Shown here one piece after another: positions 40,579-49,235 of a stretch of DNA of 64,000 bases (the first letter of the stretch is position 1; every line of letters begins with the position of its first letter). This DNA comes from a bacterium SCSIO 12827 (GTDB lineage: Bacteria > Pseudomonadota > Alphaproteobacteria > Rhodospirillales > Casp-alpha2): contig CP073746.1 in NCBI GenBank assembly GCA_024397995.1, forward strand, positions 2,663,501 through 2,727,500, in the 5' to 3' direction. The notes below the pieces were generated by a model. It was given only the letters and a program-made list of their open reading frames with translations. It made no database searches and had not been told where the DNA came from. The position numbers were made by a program, and so were the translations under genes.

Positions 40579-42690
40579 ATGAAGCTCAATGAGAAGCACG
40601 TCCTCGTCTGCGACTGTGAAGGCACCATGTCGATCGACGGCAAGGCGCTGGCAAAGGCTTGTGGCCAAGATACCGGCGCCGACAGCGATCTGAAGGTCGC
40701 GACCCATCTATGCCGCCGTCAGGTCGAGGAATTCCAGCGCGTCGCCGGCATTGCCGGTCAGGCGGGGGAAACCCTGCTGGTCGCCTGCACCCAGGAAGCG
40801 CCCTTGTTCCTGGAAACCATCGACGAAATGGACACGCCCCCGGCCATCGCCTTCACCAACATCCGGGAAAAGGCAGGCTGGTCCGATGCGGCCAAAGATA
40901 AAAAAGCCGCGACCAACCTGACGGCCAAGATGGCCGCCCTTTTGAACGAAGCCGCCATGGATTTGGCGGGGGCGCATTCCGTTTCCATGAAATCCAGCGG
41001 CGTGACCCTGGTGTTGGGCAAGGGCGAGGACGCGGTCGAGGCGGCGCGCAAGCTCGCCGGGCGATTGAACGTCACCCTGGTCCTGGAAGGGGCCAAGGAC
41101 GTGCCGCCGCCGGCGGTCATGGAATTCCCCGTGTTCGCAGGGAAAGTCACCGGCGCCGGCGGGCACCTGGGCGCGTTCCAGGTCGCCATCGCGGGCTTCA
41201 TCCCGGCCAAGGCGTCCTCGCGCGGGGTCCTGGAGTGGGAAGGCGAGCCACAGGCCGGGACCTCGGAATGCGATCTGATCCTGGACCTGCGCGGCGGGCC
41301 CGCCCTGTTCCCCCATGCGGACAAGCGCGACGGCTATTACAACCCGGACCGCGGCAACCCGGCCCTGGTCGCCGAAGCCATCTTCGAGATGGCGGACATG
41401 GTCGGCGAGTTTGAAAAGCCCCGCTATGTCGATTACGACGACAAGATCTGCGCCCATTCCCGCAGCCGCATTACCGGCTGTTCGCGCTGCATCGACAACT
41501 GCCCGGCCGGCGCCATCACGCCGGATAACGAGCGGGTCAAAATCGACCCTTACCTGTGCGGCGGCTGCGGCGTCTGTGCCTCGGTCTGCCCGACGGGGGC
41601 CGCGACCTATGCCCTGCCCTTTGGCGACGAATTGTTCAAACGCGCGCGCACGGTGCTGCGCACCTATGCCAAGGCCGGCGGCACCGATCCGGTGCTGCTG
41701 ATCCACGACGCGGACCAGGGCGAGGAAGCCATCGGCCTGATCTCGCGTATGGGCCGCGGCCTGCCCGCAAACTGTATTCCCTTCGCCGTCAACGAGGTGA
41801 CGCAGGTCGGCCTCGATCTGACCCTGTCCGCCGCCGCCTACGGCGCAGCATATTGTCTGATCCTGCTGCCGCCCAAACGGCGCGAAGAAGCCCAGGCCCA
41901 GGAAGGCGAGATCGCCATCGCCGACACGGTGCTGGACGGGCTCGGCTACGGCACGGGCCGCGTCCGCCATCTGCATCTGGACGACCCCTCGGCGGTCGAA
42001 GACGCGCTCTGGTCCCTGGCAAAGCTGCCCGCCATGCCGCAGGGCGATTTCCTGCCCCTGGGCCGCAAGCGGGCGATCATGCGCCTGGCCCTCGACACGC
42101 TGCACGCCGGCGCGCCCAACAAGGTCGACGAGATCGCCATGCCCGCGGGCGCCCCCTTCGGCACGGTGACCGTGGACGCGTCGGGCTGCACGCTCTGCCT
42201 CAGCTGTGTCGGCGCCTGTCCGGCCCGGGCACTGCGCGACAATCCGGATAAGCCGCAGTTGTCGTTCGTCGAGGATGCCTGCGTGCAGTGCGGGCTCTGC
42301 GCCAAGACCTGCCCGGAAAAGGTCATCACCCTGACCCCCCGCCTGTCGTTCAAGGACGAAGCCAAAAGCCCCCGCGTGCAGAAGGAGGAAGACCCCTTCC
42401 ACTGCATCCGCTGCGGCAAGCCCTATGGCACCCGCGCCACCATCAACCAGCTGACCAACAAGCTGAAGGGCCATTCCATGTTCCCGGGCGCGGCCCTGGA
42501 CCGCATCAAGATGTGCGACGACTGTCGCGTGCTGGTGCAGTTCGAGGTCGCCAACCCGCTGGCCGGCGCGCCCAAGCCCATGACCCGCACGACCCAGGAC
42601 TACCTGCGCGAACGCGATGAAATGCGCGTGGCGGCAGAGGCCGACATGCGGGCCAAGGGGCTAACACCAGAGACGGACAAGGAGGGCTGA
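40579..42690 (+). CDS. Multi-cluster 4Fe-4S protein linked to formate dehydrogenase
   Basis: A 703-residue cytoplasmic protein. The N-terminal 280 residues contain V-C-D-C-E-G-T-M and further Cys (C-R-R-Q-V, V-A-C-T-Q-E). A first pair of ferredoxin-like motifs lies at about residues 291-345 (C-S-R-C-I-D-N-C-P and C-G-G-C-G-V-C-A-S-V-C-P). A second pair lies at about 537-590 (C-T-L-C-L-S-C-V-G-A-C-P and C-V-Q-C-G-L-C-A-K-T-C-P). A C-terminal C-I-R-C (609) and C-D-D-C (646) could bind zinc or another cluster. Relatives occur beside DUF3305/3306 and formate dehydrogenase genes, but no function is established. An electron-transfer or cofactor-maturation hub is plausible. Confidence 0.85.
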   Translation: MKLNEKHVLVCDCEGTMSIDGKALAKACGQDTGADSDLKVATHLCRRQVEEFQRVAGIAGQAGETLLVACTQEAPLFLETIDEMDTPPAIAFTNIREKAGWSDAAKDKKAATNLTAKMAALLNEAAMDLAGAHSVSMKSSGVTLVLGKGEDAVEAARKLAGRLNVTLVLEGAKDVPPPAVMEFPVFAGKVTGAGGHLGAFQVAIAGFIPAKASSRGVLEWEGEPQAGTSECDLILDLRGGPALFPHADKRDGYYNPDRGNPALVAEAIFEMADMVGEFEKPRYVDYDDKICAHSRSRITGCSRCIDNCPAGAITPDNERVKIDPYLCGGCGVCASVCPTGAATYALPFGDELFKRARTVLRTYAKAGGTDPVLLIHDADQGEEAIGLISRMGRGLPANCIPFAVNEVTQVGLDLTLSAAAYGAAYCLILLPPKRREEAQAQEGEIAIADTVLDGLGYGTGRVRHLHLDDPSAVEDALWSLAKLPAMPQGDFLPLGRKRAIMRLALDTLHAGAPNKVDEIAMPAGAPFGTVTVDASGCTLCLSCVGACPARALRDNPDKPQLSFVEDACVQCGLCAKTCPEKVITLTPRLSFKDEAKSPRVQKEEDPFHCIRCGKPYGTRATINQLTNKLKGHSMFPGAALDRIKMCDDCRVLVQFEVANPLAGAPKPMTRTTQDYLRERDEMRVAAEADMRAKGLTPETDKEG

Positions 42691-42886
42691 ATGGGATTTC
42701 GCACCGCCGACATCTTTCCATTCTGCGGAATTCCTCATGAAAATTTGAGGCGACAAGGGTGCCAGGCCTTACTATCTTTATAGCGATATGACTAAACGGA
42801 ATAACGGCGGCCGGGATACGAACCACCCGGCGGCGGCCCGAAATCGGGCCATCACACGATCTTGAGGATGCAACTGGGCTGACCCC

Positions 42887-43885
42887 ATGACCAGCATGAT
42901 TGACCCCTTCGGACGGGCGGTAAGCTACCTCCGCGTTTCCGTCACGGACCGCTGCGATTTTCGCTGCGTGTACTGCATGGCGGAGGACATGACCTTTCTG
43001 CCCAAGGCGGAAATCCTGTCGCTGGAGGAACTCGACCGCCTGTGCTCGGCCTTCGTGCGCAAGGGCGTGAAGAAGCTGCGCCTGACCGGGGGCGAGCCCC
43101 TGGTCCGCCGCAACATCATGTCGCTGATCCGCTCCCTTGGCCGCCATCTGAAGACCGGCGATCTGGAAGAATTGACCCTGACCTCCAACGGCTCCCAGCT
43201 GGCGCGCTTCGCGGACGAGCTGGTCGACGCCGGGGTGCGGCGCATCAATGTTTCGCTCGACACCCTTGATCCCGACCGGTTCGAGGCGATCACCCGTTGG
43301 GGCAAGCTGGACAAGGTGCTGGACGGCATCAACGCCGCCCGCAACGCCGGCCTGCACGTGAAGATCAACACGGTGGCACTGAAGAATTTCAACGAGGACG
43401 AGCTCGACCGCATGATCGAATATTGCGGTGAGAACGCCTTCGACATGACCCTGATCGAAACCATGCCCTTGGGCGAGATCGACCAGGACCGCACGGACCA
43501 GTACCTGCCCCTGTCCAAGGTGCGCGAACGCCTGGAACAGGCCTGGACCCTGACGGATATCCCGTTCAAGACCGGCGGCCCGGCGCGCTATACCCAGGTT
43601 GAGGAAACGGGCCAGAAGCTCGGCTTCATCACGCCCTTGACCCATAATTTCTGCGAAGGCTGCAACCGCGTGCGCCTGACCTGCACGGGCACGCTGTACA
43701 TGTGCCTGGGCCAGGACGACGCCGCCGACCTGCGGGCACCCTTGCGCGCCTCCGAAGGTGACGAACTGCTTGAAACCGCCATCGACGAAGCCATCGGCCG
43801 CAAGCCCAAGGGCCATGATTTCGTCATCGAACGGCGCGGCGACGGCCCGGCCGTAAGCCGCCACATGAGCGTCACCGGCGGCTGA
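42887..43885 (+). CDS. moaA: GTP 3',8-cyclase MoaA
   Basis: A 332-residue radical-SAM enzyme for the first step of molybdenum cofactor synthesis. The radical-SAM motif is C-D-F-R-C-V-Y-C near residue 20. The G-G-E-P segment follows, and a C-terminal 4Fe-4S site lies in [14 protein letters not shown]. The protein ends in G-G, the conserved functional tail of MoaA. It works with MoaC, which is not in the window. The 196-base gap upstream may hold a promoter; no molybdenum cofactor riboswitch could be recognised. Confidence 0.96.
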   Translation: MTSMIDPFGRAVSYLRVSVTDRCDFRCVYCMAEDMTFLPKAEILSLEELDRLCSAFVRKGVKKLRLTGGEPLVRRNIMSLIRSLGRHLKTGDLEELTLTSNGSQLARFADELVDAGVRRINVSLDTLDPDRFEAITRWGKLDKVLDGINAARNAGLHVKINTVALKNFNEDELDRMIEYCGENAFDMTLIETMPLGEIDQDRTDQYLPLSKVRERLEQAWTLTDIPFKTGGPARYTQVEETGQKLGFITPLTHNFCEGCNRVRLTCTGTLYMCLGQDDAADLRAPLRASEGDELLETAIDEAIGRKPKGHDFVIERRGDGPAVSRHMSVTGG

Positions 43886-43945
43886 TGCCCTCTGCGGTTC
43901 CCTGCGGATTGACCACCTTTCCCTGTAAAGAATAGAGTTTCCGTC

Positions 43946-44296
43946 ATGTCCAGATGGCAAAAATACGATTGGGATATGATGATCCGGCGCCGCGCGCCCG
44001 TCCCCCTGATTGCGGTGGCGCTGCTGCTCTCACTCTGGCTGGCGACGGCGGAAAGCGGCTCGATCACCGCCGTCAAATGCAAGGCCGACCAGGAAGAACT
44101 GCTGGCCTCCATCGAGGCCGCCCGTCAGCAGACCATCGATCAGATCAATCTTCAGCTTGCCGATACCGGCGACTATCAGCGCATCGAAGCGCTGCTGGCC
44201 ATGCGCGAGCGGGCCTGGGACGAAGAAGAAGCCCAGCGCGGCAACGCACAACACATTTTCTATGACTGCATAAGCGCCGCCAAGCGACCCGGCTGA
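43946..44296 (+). CDS. Hypothetical single-span membrane protein
   Basis: A 116-residue protein with one N-terminal hydrophobic helix (residues about 18-36, V-P-L-I-A-V-A-L-L-L-S-L-W-L-A) and a helical, charged periplasmic part. The latter contains two cysteines (C-K-A-D and Y-D-C-I). It could be an anchored periplasmic protein or have an uncleaved signal. I do not recognise a family. The start follows the moaA stop by 60 bases, so cotranscription with moaA is possible but gives no function. Confidence 0.65.
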   Translation: MSRWQKYDWDMMIRRRAPVPLIAVALLLSLWLATAESGSITAVKCKADQEELLASIEAARQQTIDQINLQLADTGDYQRIEALLAMRERAWDEEEAQRGNAQHIFYDCISAAKRPG

Positions 44297-44318
44297 TCCA
44301 CTGTCCCGGCAATCCCGG

Positions 44319-45110
44319 TCAGCCGGGGCCGGCCGTCAGGGCATCGGCGATCTCGTCGGCGCAGGCCTTCAGGGGGGCGACCATGGTGGCGACCGCTTCG
44401 GCCATGGGCAGGGCGCTTTTCAGATAGAGCACGTTCATGGCCGCCATGGAGCGCCCGCCCACCAGGATCGGCACGCCGATGGTGGAAATGCGCCGGCCGT
44501 ATTCCGTGCGCGAATATTCTTCGTGCATGGTGGCGTAGCCCTGGTCGCGGATCCCGGCAAGATAATTCTCCGCCTTGGTCCGGTCGCGGGCGATTTCGTT
44601 CCATACCGCGGGCATCGCCGTGACGCGGTCGAGCACTTCCGCGCGTTCCTCGGCGCTGGCGAAGGCAAGATAGGCCAGGCCAAGGCTGGTCCCCAGCATC
44701 GGCGCGCGGTAGCCCGGCAACCGGTTGACCAGGATCGAGCCCGCATCGCGCGACGATTCAATCAGCACCATGGCGTCGTGGTCGAAGATGGCGACATCCG
44801 ACGGCCAGCCGAAGCGGTTGCGAAACGCAGCGATGATGGGGCCGACAATCCGCCCGACGGCGCGGTGGCGGTCGTATCCCGAACACAGCAGCAGGGTCTT
44901 GCCGGTCACTTCATAGGCTGTGTGGTGTTCGTCGCGCACGACGAAGCCCGCATGCATGAGAGTTTCCAGCATGCGTACGATGGTCGCCTTGTCGAGGCCC
45001 GTTTCTCGGTGCAGCTCACCAATGGTCGCACGGCCCTTCAGCTTGTTGACGGCCGCCAGCACGTCGAGGCCCCGAAGGGCGGCATTTACCGGCTTGTACG
45101 ACCCCATCAA
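44319..45110 (-). CDS. IclR-family transcriptional regulator
   Basis: A 263-residue regulator. The N-terminal winged helix (residues about 10-70) contains L-D-V-L-A-A-V-N-K-L, T-I-G-E-L-H-R-E-T-G-L-D-K-A-T-I-V-R-M-L. The C-terminal IclR effector domain contains G-T-S-L-G-L-A-Y-L-A-F and G-Y-A-T-M-H-E-E-Y. It is divergent from the TauD-type dioxygenase gene, and a perfect operator-like palindrome lies in the gap. It therefore probably controls the dioxygenase-transporter pair and itself. Confidence 0.9.
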   Translation of the reverse strand: MMGSYKPVNAALRGLDVLAAVNKLKGRATIGELHRETGLDKATIVRMLETLMHAGFVVRDEHHTAYEVTGKTLLLCSGYDRHRAVGRIVGPIIAAFRNRFGWPSDVAIFDHDAMVLIESSRDAGSILVNRLPGYRAPMLGTSLGLAYLAFASAEERAEVLDRVTAMPAVWNEIARDRTKAENYLAGIRDQGYATMHEEYSRTEYGRRISTIGVPILVGGRSMAAMNVLYLKSALPMAEAVATMVAPLKACADEIADALTAGPG

Positions 45111-45183
45111 TGGTTTCCTTTCGGCCCGGACCGGGCCCTGTCGGGCGGGATCCGAATACCGGCACTTGCGAATGTTTCAACAG

Positions 45184-45200
45184 ATGAAATGTGATTTCAT
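45184..45200. promoter_or_regulatory. Likely IclR operator
   Basis: ATGAAAT (45184-45190), three bases, ATTTCAT (45194-45200) form a perfect 7-3-7 inverted repeat. It is close to the IclR-type consensus of TGGAAAT and ATTTCCA half-sites. It lies in the divergent gap between the IclR gene and the dioxygenase gene, the expected place for control of both. Confidence 0.7.
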
Positions 45201-45286
45201 TTACAAATAACCGGGCCTGGATCATTTTTCAAGCAATGGAAAACAACGCCCAAAGGGCGGAGCCTCATCCAAGGAAACCAGAGACC

Positions 45287-46162
45287 ATGACCATCCAGAA
45301 GAAACCCCTCGGCACGCTGGGCGTCGAGATCACCGGCGTCGATGTGGGCCGGGATCTGTCCGGCGGCAACGGCGACAACCTGTTCGGCGAAATTCGCCAG
45401 GCCTGGCAGGAAGCGGGCGGCCTCATGGTCATCCGCAACCAGACCATCGACCAGCAGCAGCACATCGACTTCTCCCGCCGCTTCGGCCCCCTGTTCCATG
45501 ACGAAGGCCAGCCGCCCCTGCAGGACACGGTGTCGCGCTATCTGCATCCCGATTACCCGCAGATCTACCGGGTGTCCAACAAGGTCGATGAAAAGGGCGA
45601 GCCGACGGGCCGCAAGGGCGCCGGCACTTACTGGCATTCCGACGTCTCGTTCCGCGACCGCCCGGCCCAGGCCTCGGTCCTTTACGCCATTCAAATTCCG
45701 CCTTACGGCGGCGACACCATCTTCGCCGACATGGCGGCAGCCTACGACGCCCTGTCCGACGGCATGAAGGCGGTGCTGGGGCGCCTCAACGCCGTGCACG
45801 ACTTCGCCGTCGCGGCGGCGACGCAATACGCCAAGCCCGTCGTCATCGACAAGGATTTCGAAGGCGCCAACCAATGCGTCCACCCCATCGTGCGCACCCA
45901 TGCGGACACGGGGCGCAAGTCGCTTTACGTCAATCCGGGCTTCACCTCGCATATCGAAGGCTTCACGATGGAAGAAAGCCGCCCGATCCTGGATCATCTC
46001 TACAAGCATGCGACCCAACCCGAATTCCTCTACCGCCATGCCTGGCAGCCGCATGACATCCTGGTGTGGGACAATCGCACACTGATGCATTACGCCGTGT
46101 CGGATTATTCCGCCGACCGATATATGGAACGCACGACGGTAATCGGTGAGCGCCCTGTTTAA
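45287..46162 (+). CDS. TauD/TfdA-family alpha-ketoglutarate-dependent dioxygenase
   Basis: A 291-residue Fe(II) dioxygenase. The metal site is T-Y-W-H-S-D (His and Asp) with the distal His in W-D-N-R-T-L-M-H-Y-A. The 2-oxoglutarate-binding Arg lies further C-terminal (S-A-D-R-Y-M-E-R-T-T). G-G-D-T-I-F-A-D-M is also typical. Substrates of the family include taurine, alkylsulfonates and aryloxyacetates; the real one is unknown. Start 45287 is chosen over an upstream ATG inside the promoter. It is followed by an MFS transporter 41 bases later. Confidence 0.9.
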   Translation: MTIQKKPLGTLGVEITGVDVGRDLSGGNGDNLFGEIRQAWQEAGGLMVIRNQTIDQQQHIDFSRRFGPLFHDEGQPPLQDTVSRYLHPDYPQIYRVSNKVDEKGEPTGRKGAGTYWHSDVSFRDRPAQASVLYAIQIPPYGGDTIFADMAAAYDALSDGMKAVLGRLNAVHDFAVAAATQYAKPVVIDKDFEGANQCVHPIVRTHADTGRKSLYVNPGFTSHIEGFTMEESRPILDHLYKHATQPEFLYRHAWQPHDILVWDNRTLMHYAVSDYSADRYMERTTVIGERPV

Positions 46163-46203
46163 GCGCGCTTGTGCGGAGTGGGCCGTTTGCCTATAGCTGT
46201 GCG

Positions 46204-47433
46204 ATGACCACGCCCGACCCCGCCCTCCACAGCACGAAAAACCTCGTCATTCTCGCGATTTGCCAGGCGCTGTTTTTCTGTGGCCGCACGCTCACGTTCT
46301 TCGCCGCGACCCTGGTCGCGATTTCGATGCTGGGCGACGACCTCGCCCTGGCCACGGCCCCGATCACCATGATGCTGATCGGCACATCGCTCGGCACCCT
46401 GCCCGCCGCATTTCTGATGCGGGCCTGGGGACGGCGGTGGGGCTTCGCCTTCGGCTCGGCGGTGGGCTGTGTCGGCGCGCTGATCGCCGCCCAGGCGATC
46501 GCCCTGGACAGCTTCCTCCTGTTCAATGTGGGCTTGCTGATCGCAGGGGTCTACACCGGCTTCGCGCAGCAATACCGCTTCGCCGCGGCCGAGGTTTCGC
46601 CGGATCACCTGAAGGAACGGAACGTCTCCATCGTCATTGCGATGAGCGTCATCGGTGCCTTCCTCGGCCCGGAAACGGCCCTTTACGCCAAGCATTGGAT
46701 AACGGACGTACCGTTCCAGGGGGCCTTTCTGATGATGGCGGCGCTCACGGCGCTGTCCGGTGTCGTCATCCTATTTGCGCAAATCCCCCGGCTGACCAAG
46801 CAGGAATACGCCGATACGGGCCGCCCGCTGTGGACCATCATGAAGTCGCCGACTTTCATCGTCGCCCTGATTGCGGCCCTATTCGGCTATGTGGTGATGA
46901 ACTTCCTGATGGTCGTCACACCGGTCACCATGGGCACGCTGAAGACCGTCGTCTTTAGCCATGAGAACATCAAACTGGTGATCCAGTGGCATGTGGTCGG
47001 GATGTTCCTGCCGGGATTCGTGACCGGGCACCTGATCAAGCGGTTCGGCGTCGTGCGCATCATCGCCACGGGGGCGGCCATTCTGCTCAGTTCCGTCCTT
47101 GTCGCTTTGAACGGGGTGTCCTTCATCCATTTCCTCACGGCGCTGATCCTGCTCGGCATCGGCTGGAACTTCACCTTTACCGGCGGAACGATCCTGATCA
47201 CCGAGGTCCATAGCCCGGCCGAACGCGCCAAGGTGCAAGGCATGAACGACTTCCTGCTGTTCACGGGCCTGGCCGTTTCCTCGCTGATGGCCGGCAGCGT
47301 CTACCACTACTTCGGCTGGGCCTGGGTCAATTACGCCATGCTGCCGGTGATCCTGGTGATCCTGCTCTCCGCGCTGTGGCTGCGCAGCGTCCGCCGCCGG
47401 GAACAGGCCCTGGCCAAGACGGCAGCGGAATAG
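46204..47433 (+). CDS. MFS transporter
   Basis: A 409-residue membrane protein with about 12 hydrophobic helices and a central cytoplasmic loop (K-Q-E-Y-A-D-T-G-R-P-L-W-T-I-M). The conserved loop after helix 2 appears as M-R-A-W-G-R-R-W-G. Its likely substrate is that of the neighbouring dioxygenase, taken up under IclR control, but this is inferred from gene order only. ATG 46204 is used because the upstream codons overlap the end of the dioxygenase gene region. Confidence 0.87.
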   Translation: MTTPDPALHSTKNLVILAICQALFFCGRTLTFFAATLVAISMLGDDLALATAPITMMLIGTSLGTLPAAFLMRAWGRRWGFAFGSAVGCVGALIAAQAIALDSFLLFNVGLLIAGVYTGFAQQYRFAAAEVSPDHLKERNVSIVIAMSVIGAFLGPETALYAKHWITDVPFQGAFLMMAALTALSGVVILFAQIPRLTKQEYADTGRPLWTIMKSPTFIVALIAALFGYVVMNFLMVVTPVTMGTLKTVVFSHENIKLVIQWHVVGMFLPGFVTGHLIKRFGVVRIIATGAAILLSSVLVALNGVSFIHFLTALILLGIGWNFTFTGGTILITEVHSPAERAKVQGMNDFLLFTGLAVSSLMAGSVYHYFGWAWVNYAMLPVILVILLSALWLRSVRRREQALAKTAAE

Positions 47434-47517
47434 CCAAGGACGGCTAAGGCTTCCCCTGCCCCCTTCATGGCATCCACGGTGATGGCCGGAAAGCGATCTC
47501 GCAAGGCCTTCATTGTA

Positions 47518-47551
47518 CCAAAAAGAAAGACCGCCGGGCCCAGCGGCCTTT
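47518..47551 (-). terminator. Terminator after the 29-residue gene
   Basis: Read on the minus strand, AAAGGCCGC and GCGGTCTTT (one mismatch) pair around the loop TGGGCCCG, followed by CTTTTT. It lies directly downstream of the 29-residue minus-strand gene. Confidence 0.7.
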
Positions 47552-47563
47552 CAGCGTCTTAGT

Positions 47564-47653
47564 CTATTTTCCCTTGGGCGGATTGTTTCCCCGGCCACCG
47601 CCTGAGGGATTGCCGGTTTGGCTCGGTCCGTTCGGAACAGGTTTTCCAGACAT
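47564..47653 (-). CDS. 29-residue Gly/Pro/Asn-rich peptide
   Basis: A short frame with a strong ribosome site (ATAGGAGAAACTC before the ATG) and a terminator just after its stop. The peptide is basic and rich in Gly, Pro and Asn (M-S-G-K-P-V-P-N-G-P, then S-G-G-G-R-G-N-N-P-P-K-G-K) with no hydrophobic segment. The flanking signals support a real transcript, though a small RNA is an alternative reading. No function is known. Confidence 0.5.
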   Translation of the reverse strand: MSGKPVPNGPSQTGNPSGGGRGNNPPKGK

Positions 47654-47757
47654 GAGTTTCTCCTATCTTCAAATATGCATCTAAAAATGATGCTTACATC
47701 AGGAGAATTAGGTAGGGCTAATTTAACTTGCAACCCTCAGCCACGCTTTTTTTAAAC

Positions 47758-48366
47758 CTAAGGCCGCAGCCCCATCAAATACCGGTTCAGCCCGGCCATG
47801 CAGTCATGGAACGGCGCCATGGATTGCGCCGATTTGGTCTGGCTGAACGCGCCCTGGATGGCGGCCACGATCAGGGTCGCGGCCTCATCCGTATCGGCCA
47901 CCGCGTTGACCTTGCCCGAATGCTGGCCGCGTGTGAGGGCGCGGGACAGGCGCCGGCGCCAGGCACGGTACAGTTCTTCCACCCGTTGCCGGAACCCGCC
48001 GTCGATGGGCGACATTTCCTGGGCCAGATTGTTCAAGGGACAGCCCAGCAGGTGAATGGCTGGGACCCGGCCCGTCATGTTGTCCTGGATCGTGCGGGCG
48101 ATGGCGGCCAAAGGATCATCGTCGCCTTCGGCGTCCAGCGGCGCCAGCCACCAGTCCTCCAGATAGGCTTTCACCATTTCGTCCACGACGGCGTAGCCGA
48201 GCGCCATCTTGTTGGGGAAATGGTGGTACATCGCCCCCTTGGTGACGCCGGTCAGGGCCAGGATGTCGGTCAGCCCCGCGGCCTGGAAGCCGTGGCGGTG
48301 GATGACCCCGTAGGCAGCTTCGAGAATTTGCCGCCGGGTTTCGTCGGGTTTATAGGTGCCGGACAT
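47758..48366 (-). CDS. TetR-family transcriptional regulator
   Basis: A 202-residue TetR protein. The helix-turn-helix spans about residues 10-55 (R-R-Q-I-L-E-A-A-Y-G-V-I-H-R-H-G-F, then T-D-I-L-A-L-T-G-V-T-K-G-A-M-Y-H-H-F-P-N-K). The C-terminal domain contains G-C-P-L-N-N-L-A-Q-E-M-S, like the AcrR/LmrA-YxaF type. Start ATG 48366 is chosen for family fit. An inverted repeat in the upstream gap (48395-48429) may be its binding site. It is divergent from NAD kinase. Confidence 0.88.
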   Translation of the reverse strand: MSGTYKPDETRRQILEAAYGVIHRHGFQAAGLTDILALTGVTKGAMYHHFPNKMALGYAVVDEMVKAYLEDWWLAPLDAEGDDDPLAAIARTIQDNMTGRVPAIHLLGCPLNNLAQEMSPIDGGFRQRVEELYRAWRRRLSRALTRGQHSGKVNAVADTDEAATLIVAAIQGAFSQTKSAQSMAPFHDCMAGLNRYLMGLRP

Positions 48367-48394
48367 ACCGGGGAGTATGAATTTACCGCGAGGC

Positions 48395-48429
48395 TTCCGC
48401 AACCACACTTAAGCAGCTAAGTTGCGGAA
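48395..48429. repeat. Inverted repeat between tetR-type gene and NAD kinase
   Basis: TTCCGCAAC (48395-48403) and GTTGCGGAA (48421-48429) are perfect 9-base arms 17 bases apart. In the divergent promoter gap this could be an operator with widely spaced half-sites for the TetR protein. Confidence 0.5.
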
Positions 48430-48455
48430 AGTTCCCTGATTTTTCAAAGACCGCC

Positions 48456-49235
48456 ATGACCGACGCCCGCCCCGTCTCAAGAATCGCCTTCGTCGCCGCG
48501 CAGCAGCCGGAGGCCCAGGAAGCACTCAAGCACCTGGCCCATCGCTACGGCAACATACCGGCCGACGCGGCCGAGGTGATCGTGGCGCTCGGCGGTGACG
48601 GCTTCATGCTGGAAAGCCTGCACGGCGCCATCGGCAGCGGCACGCCGATCTACGGCATGAACCGGGGCACGGTCGGCTTTCTGATGAACGAATACCTGAC
48701 CGAGGACCTGCCCGAGCGCATCGCCCGTGCTCAACCGGTCAGCCTGCGCCCCCTGAAAATGACGGCGACGGACGTCAACGGCAACACCACCACGGCACTT
48801 GCCATCAACGAGGTATCGTTGCTGCGGGAATCGCGCATGGCGGCGAAAATCCGCATCTTCATCGACGGCGTCGCGCGCCTGGACGAGATGATCTGCGACG
48901 GCGTTCTGGTCGCCACGCCTGCGGGTTCCACCGCCTACAACCTGTCAGCCCATGGCCCGATCATCCCCATGGGGGCGGATCTTTTGGCGCTGACCCCCAT
49001 TTCCGTGTTCCGGCCCCGGCGCTGGCGCGGCGCGCTGCTGCCGCGGAAGGCGGAGATCGCGTTTGAGATCCTCCAGCCCGAGTTAAGACCCGTCAGCGCC
49101 ACCGCCGATTACACCGAAGTCCGCGACGTCAAACGGGTGGAAATCCATCAGGACCACAGCCACCGCCTTGAGCTGCTGTTCGATCCCGAACATAACCTGG
49201 AAGAACGCATCCTCAAGGAGCAGTTCGAACCGTGA
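48456..49235 (+). CDS. nadK: NAD kinase
   Basis: A 259-residue enzyme that phosphorylates NAD to NADP. Signatures: [48 protein letters not shown]. It is the short form common in alphaproteobacteria. Its stop overlaps the GTG start of the next gene by four bases. Confidence 0.94.
   Translation: MTDARPVSRIAFVAAQQPEAQEALKHLAHRYGNIPADAAEVIVALGGDGFMLESLHGAIGSGTPIYGMNRGTVGFLMNEYLTEDLPERIARAQPVSLRPLKMTATDVNGNTTTALAINEVSLLRESRMAAKIRIFIDGVARLDEMICDGVLVATPAGSTAYNLSAHGPIIPMGADLLALTPISVFRPRRWRGALLPRKAEIAFEILQPELRPVSATADYTEVRDVKRVEIHQDHSHRLELLFDPEHNLEERILKEQFEP

Noticed and set aside
40708-42474. 588-codon minus-strand frame antisense to the iron-sulfur protein
   Set aside because: The plus-strand frame carries ordered ferredoxin motifs. 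The antisense frame has no recognisable domain and mirrors its codon bias.
42691-42886. Molybdenum cofactor riboswitch upstream of moaA
   Set aside because: I could not recognise the conserved core. The only clear local structure is a short CCTCA/TGAGG hairpin at 42733-42750, which is not enough.
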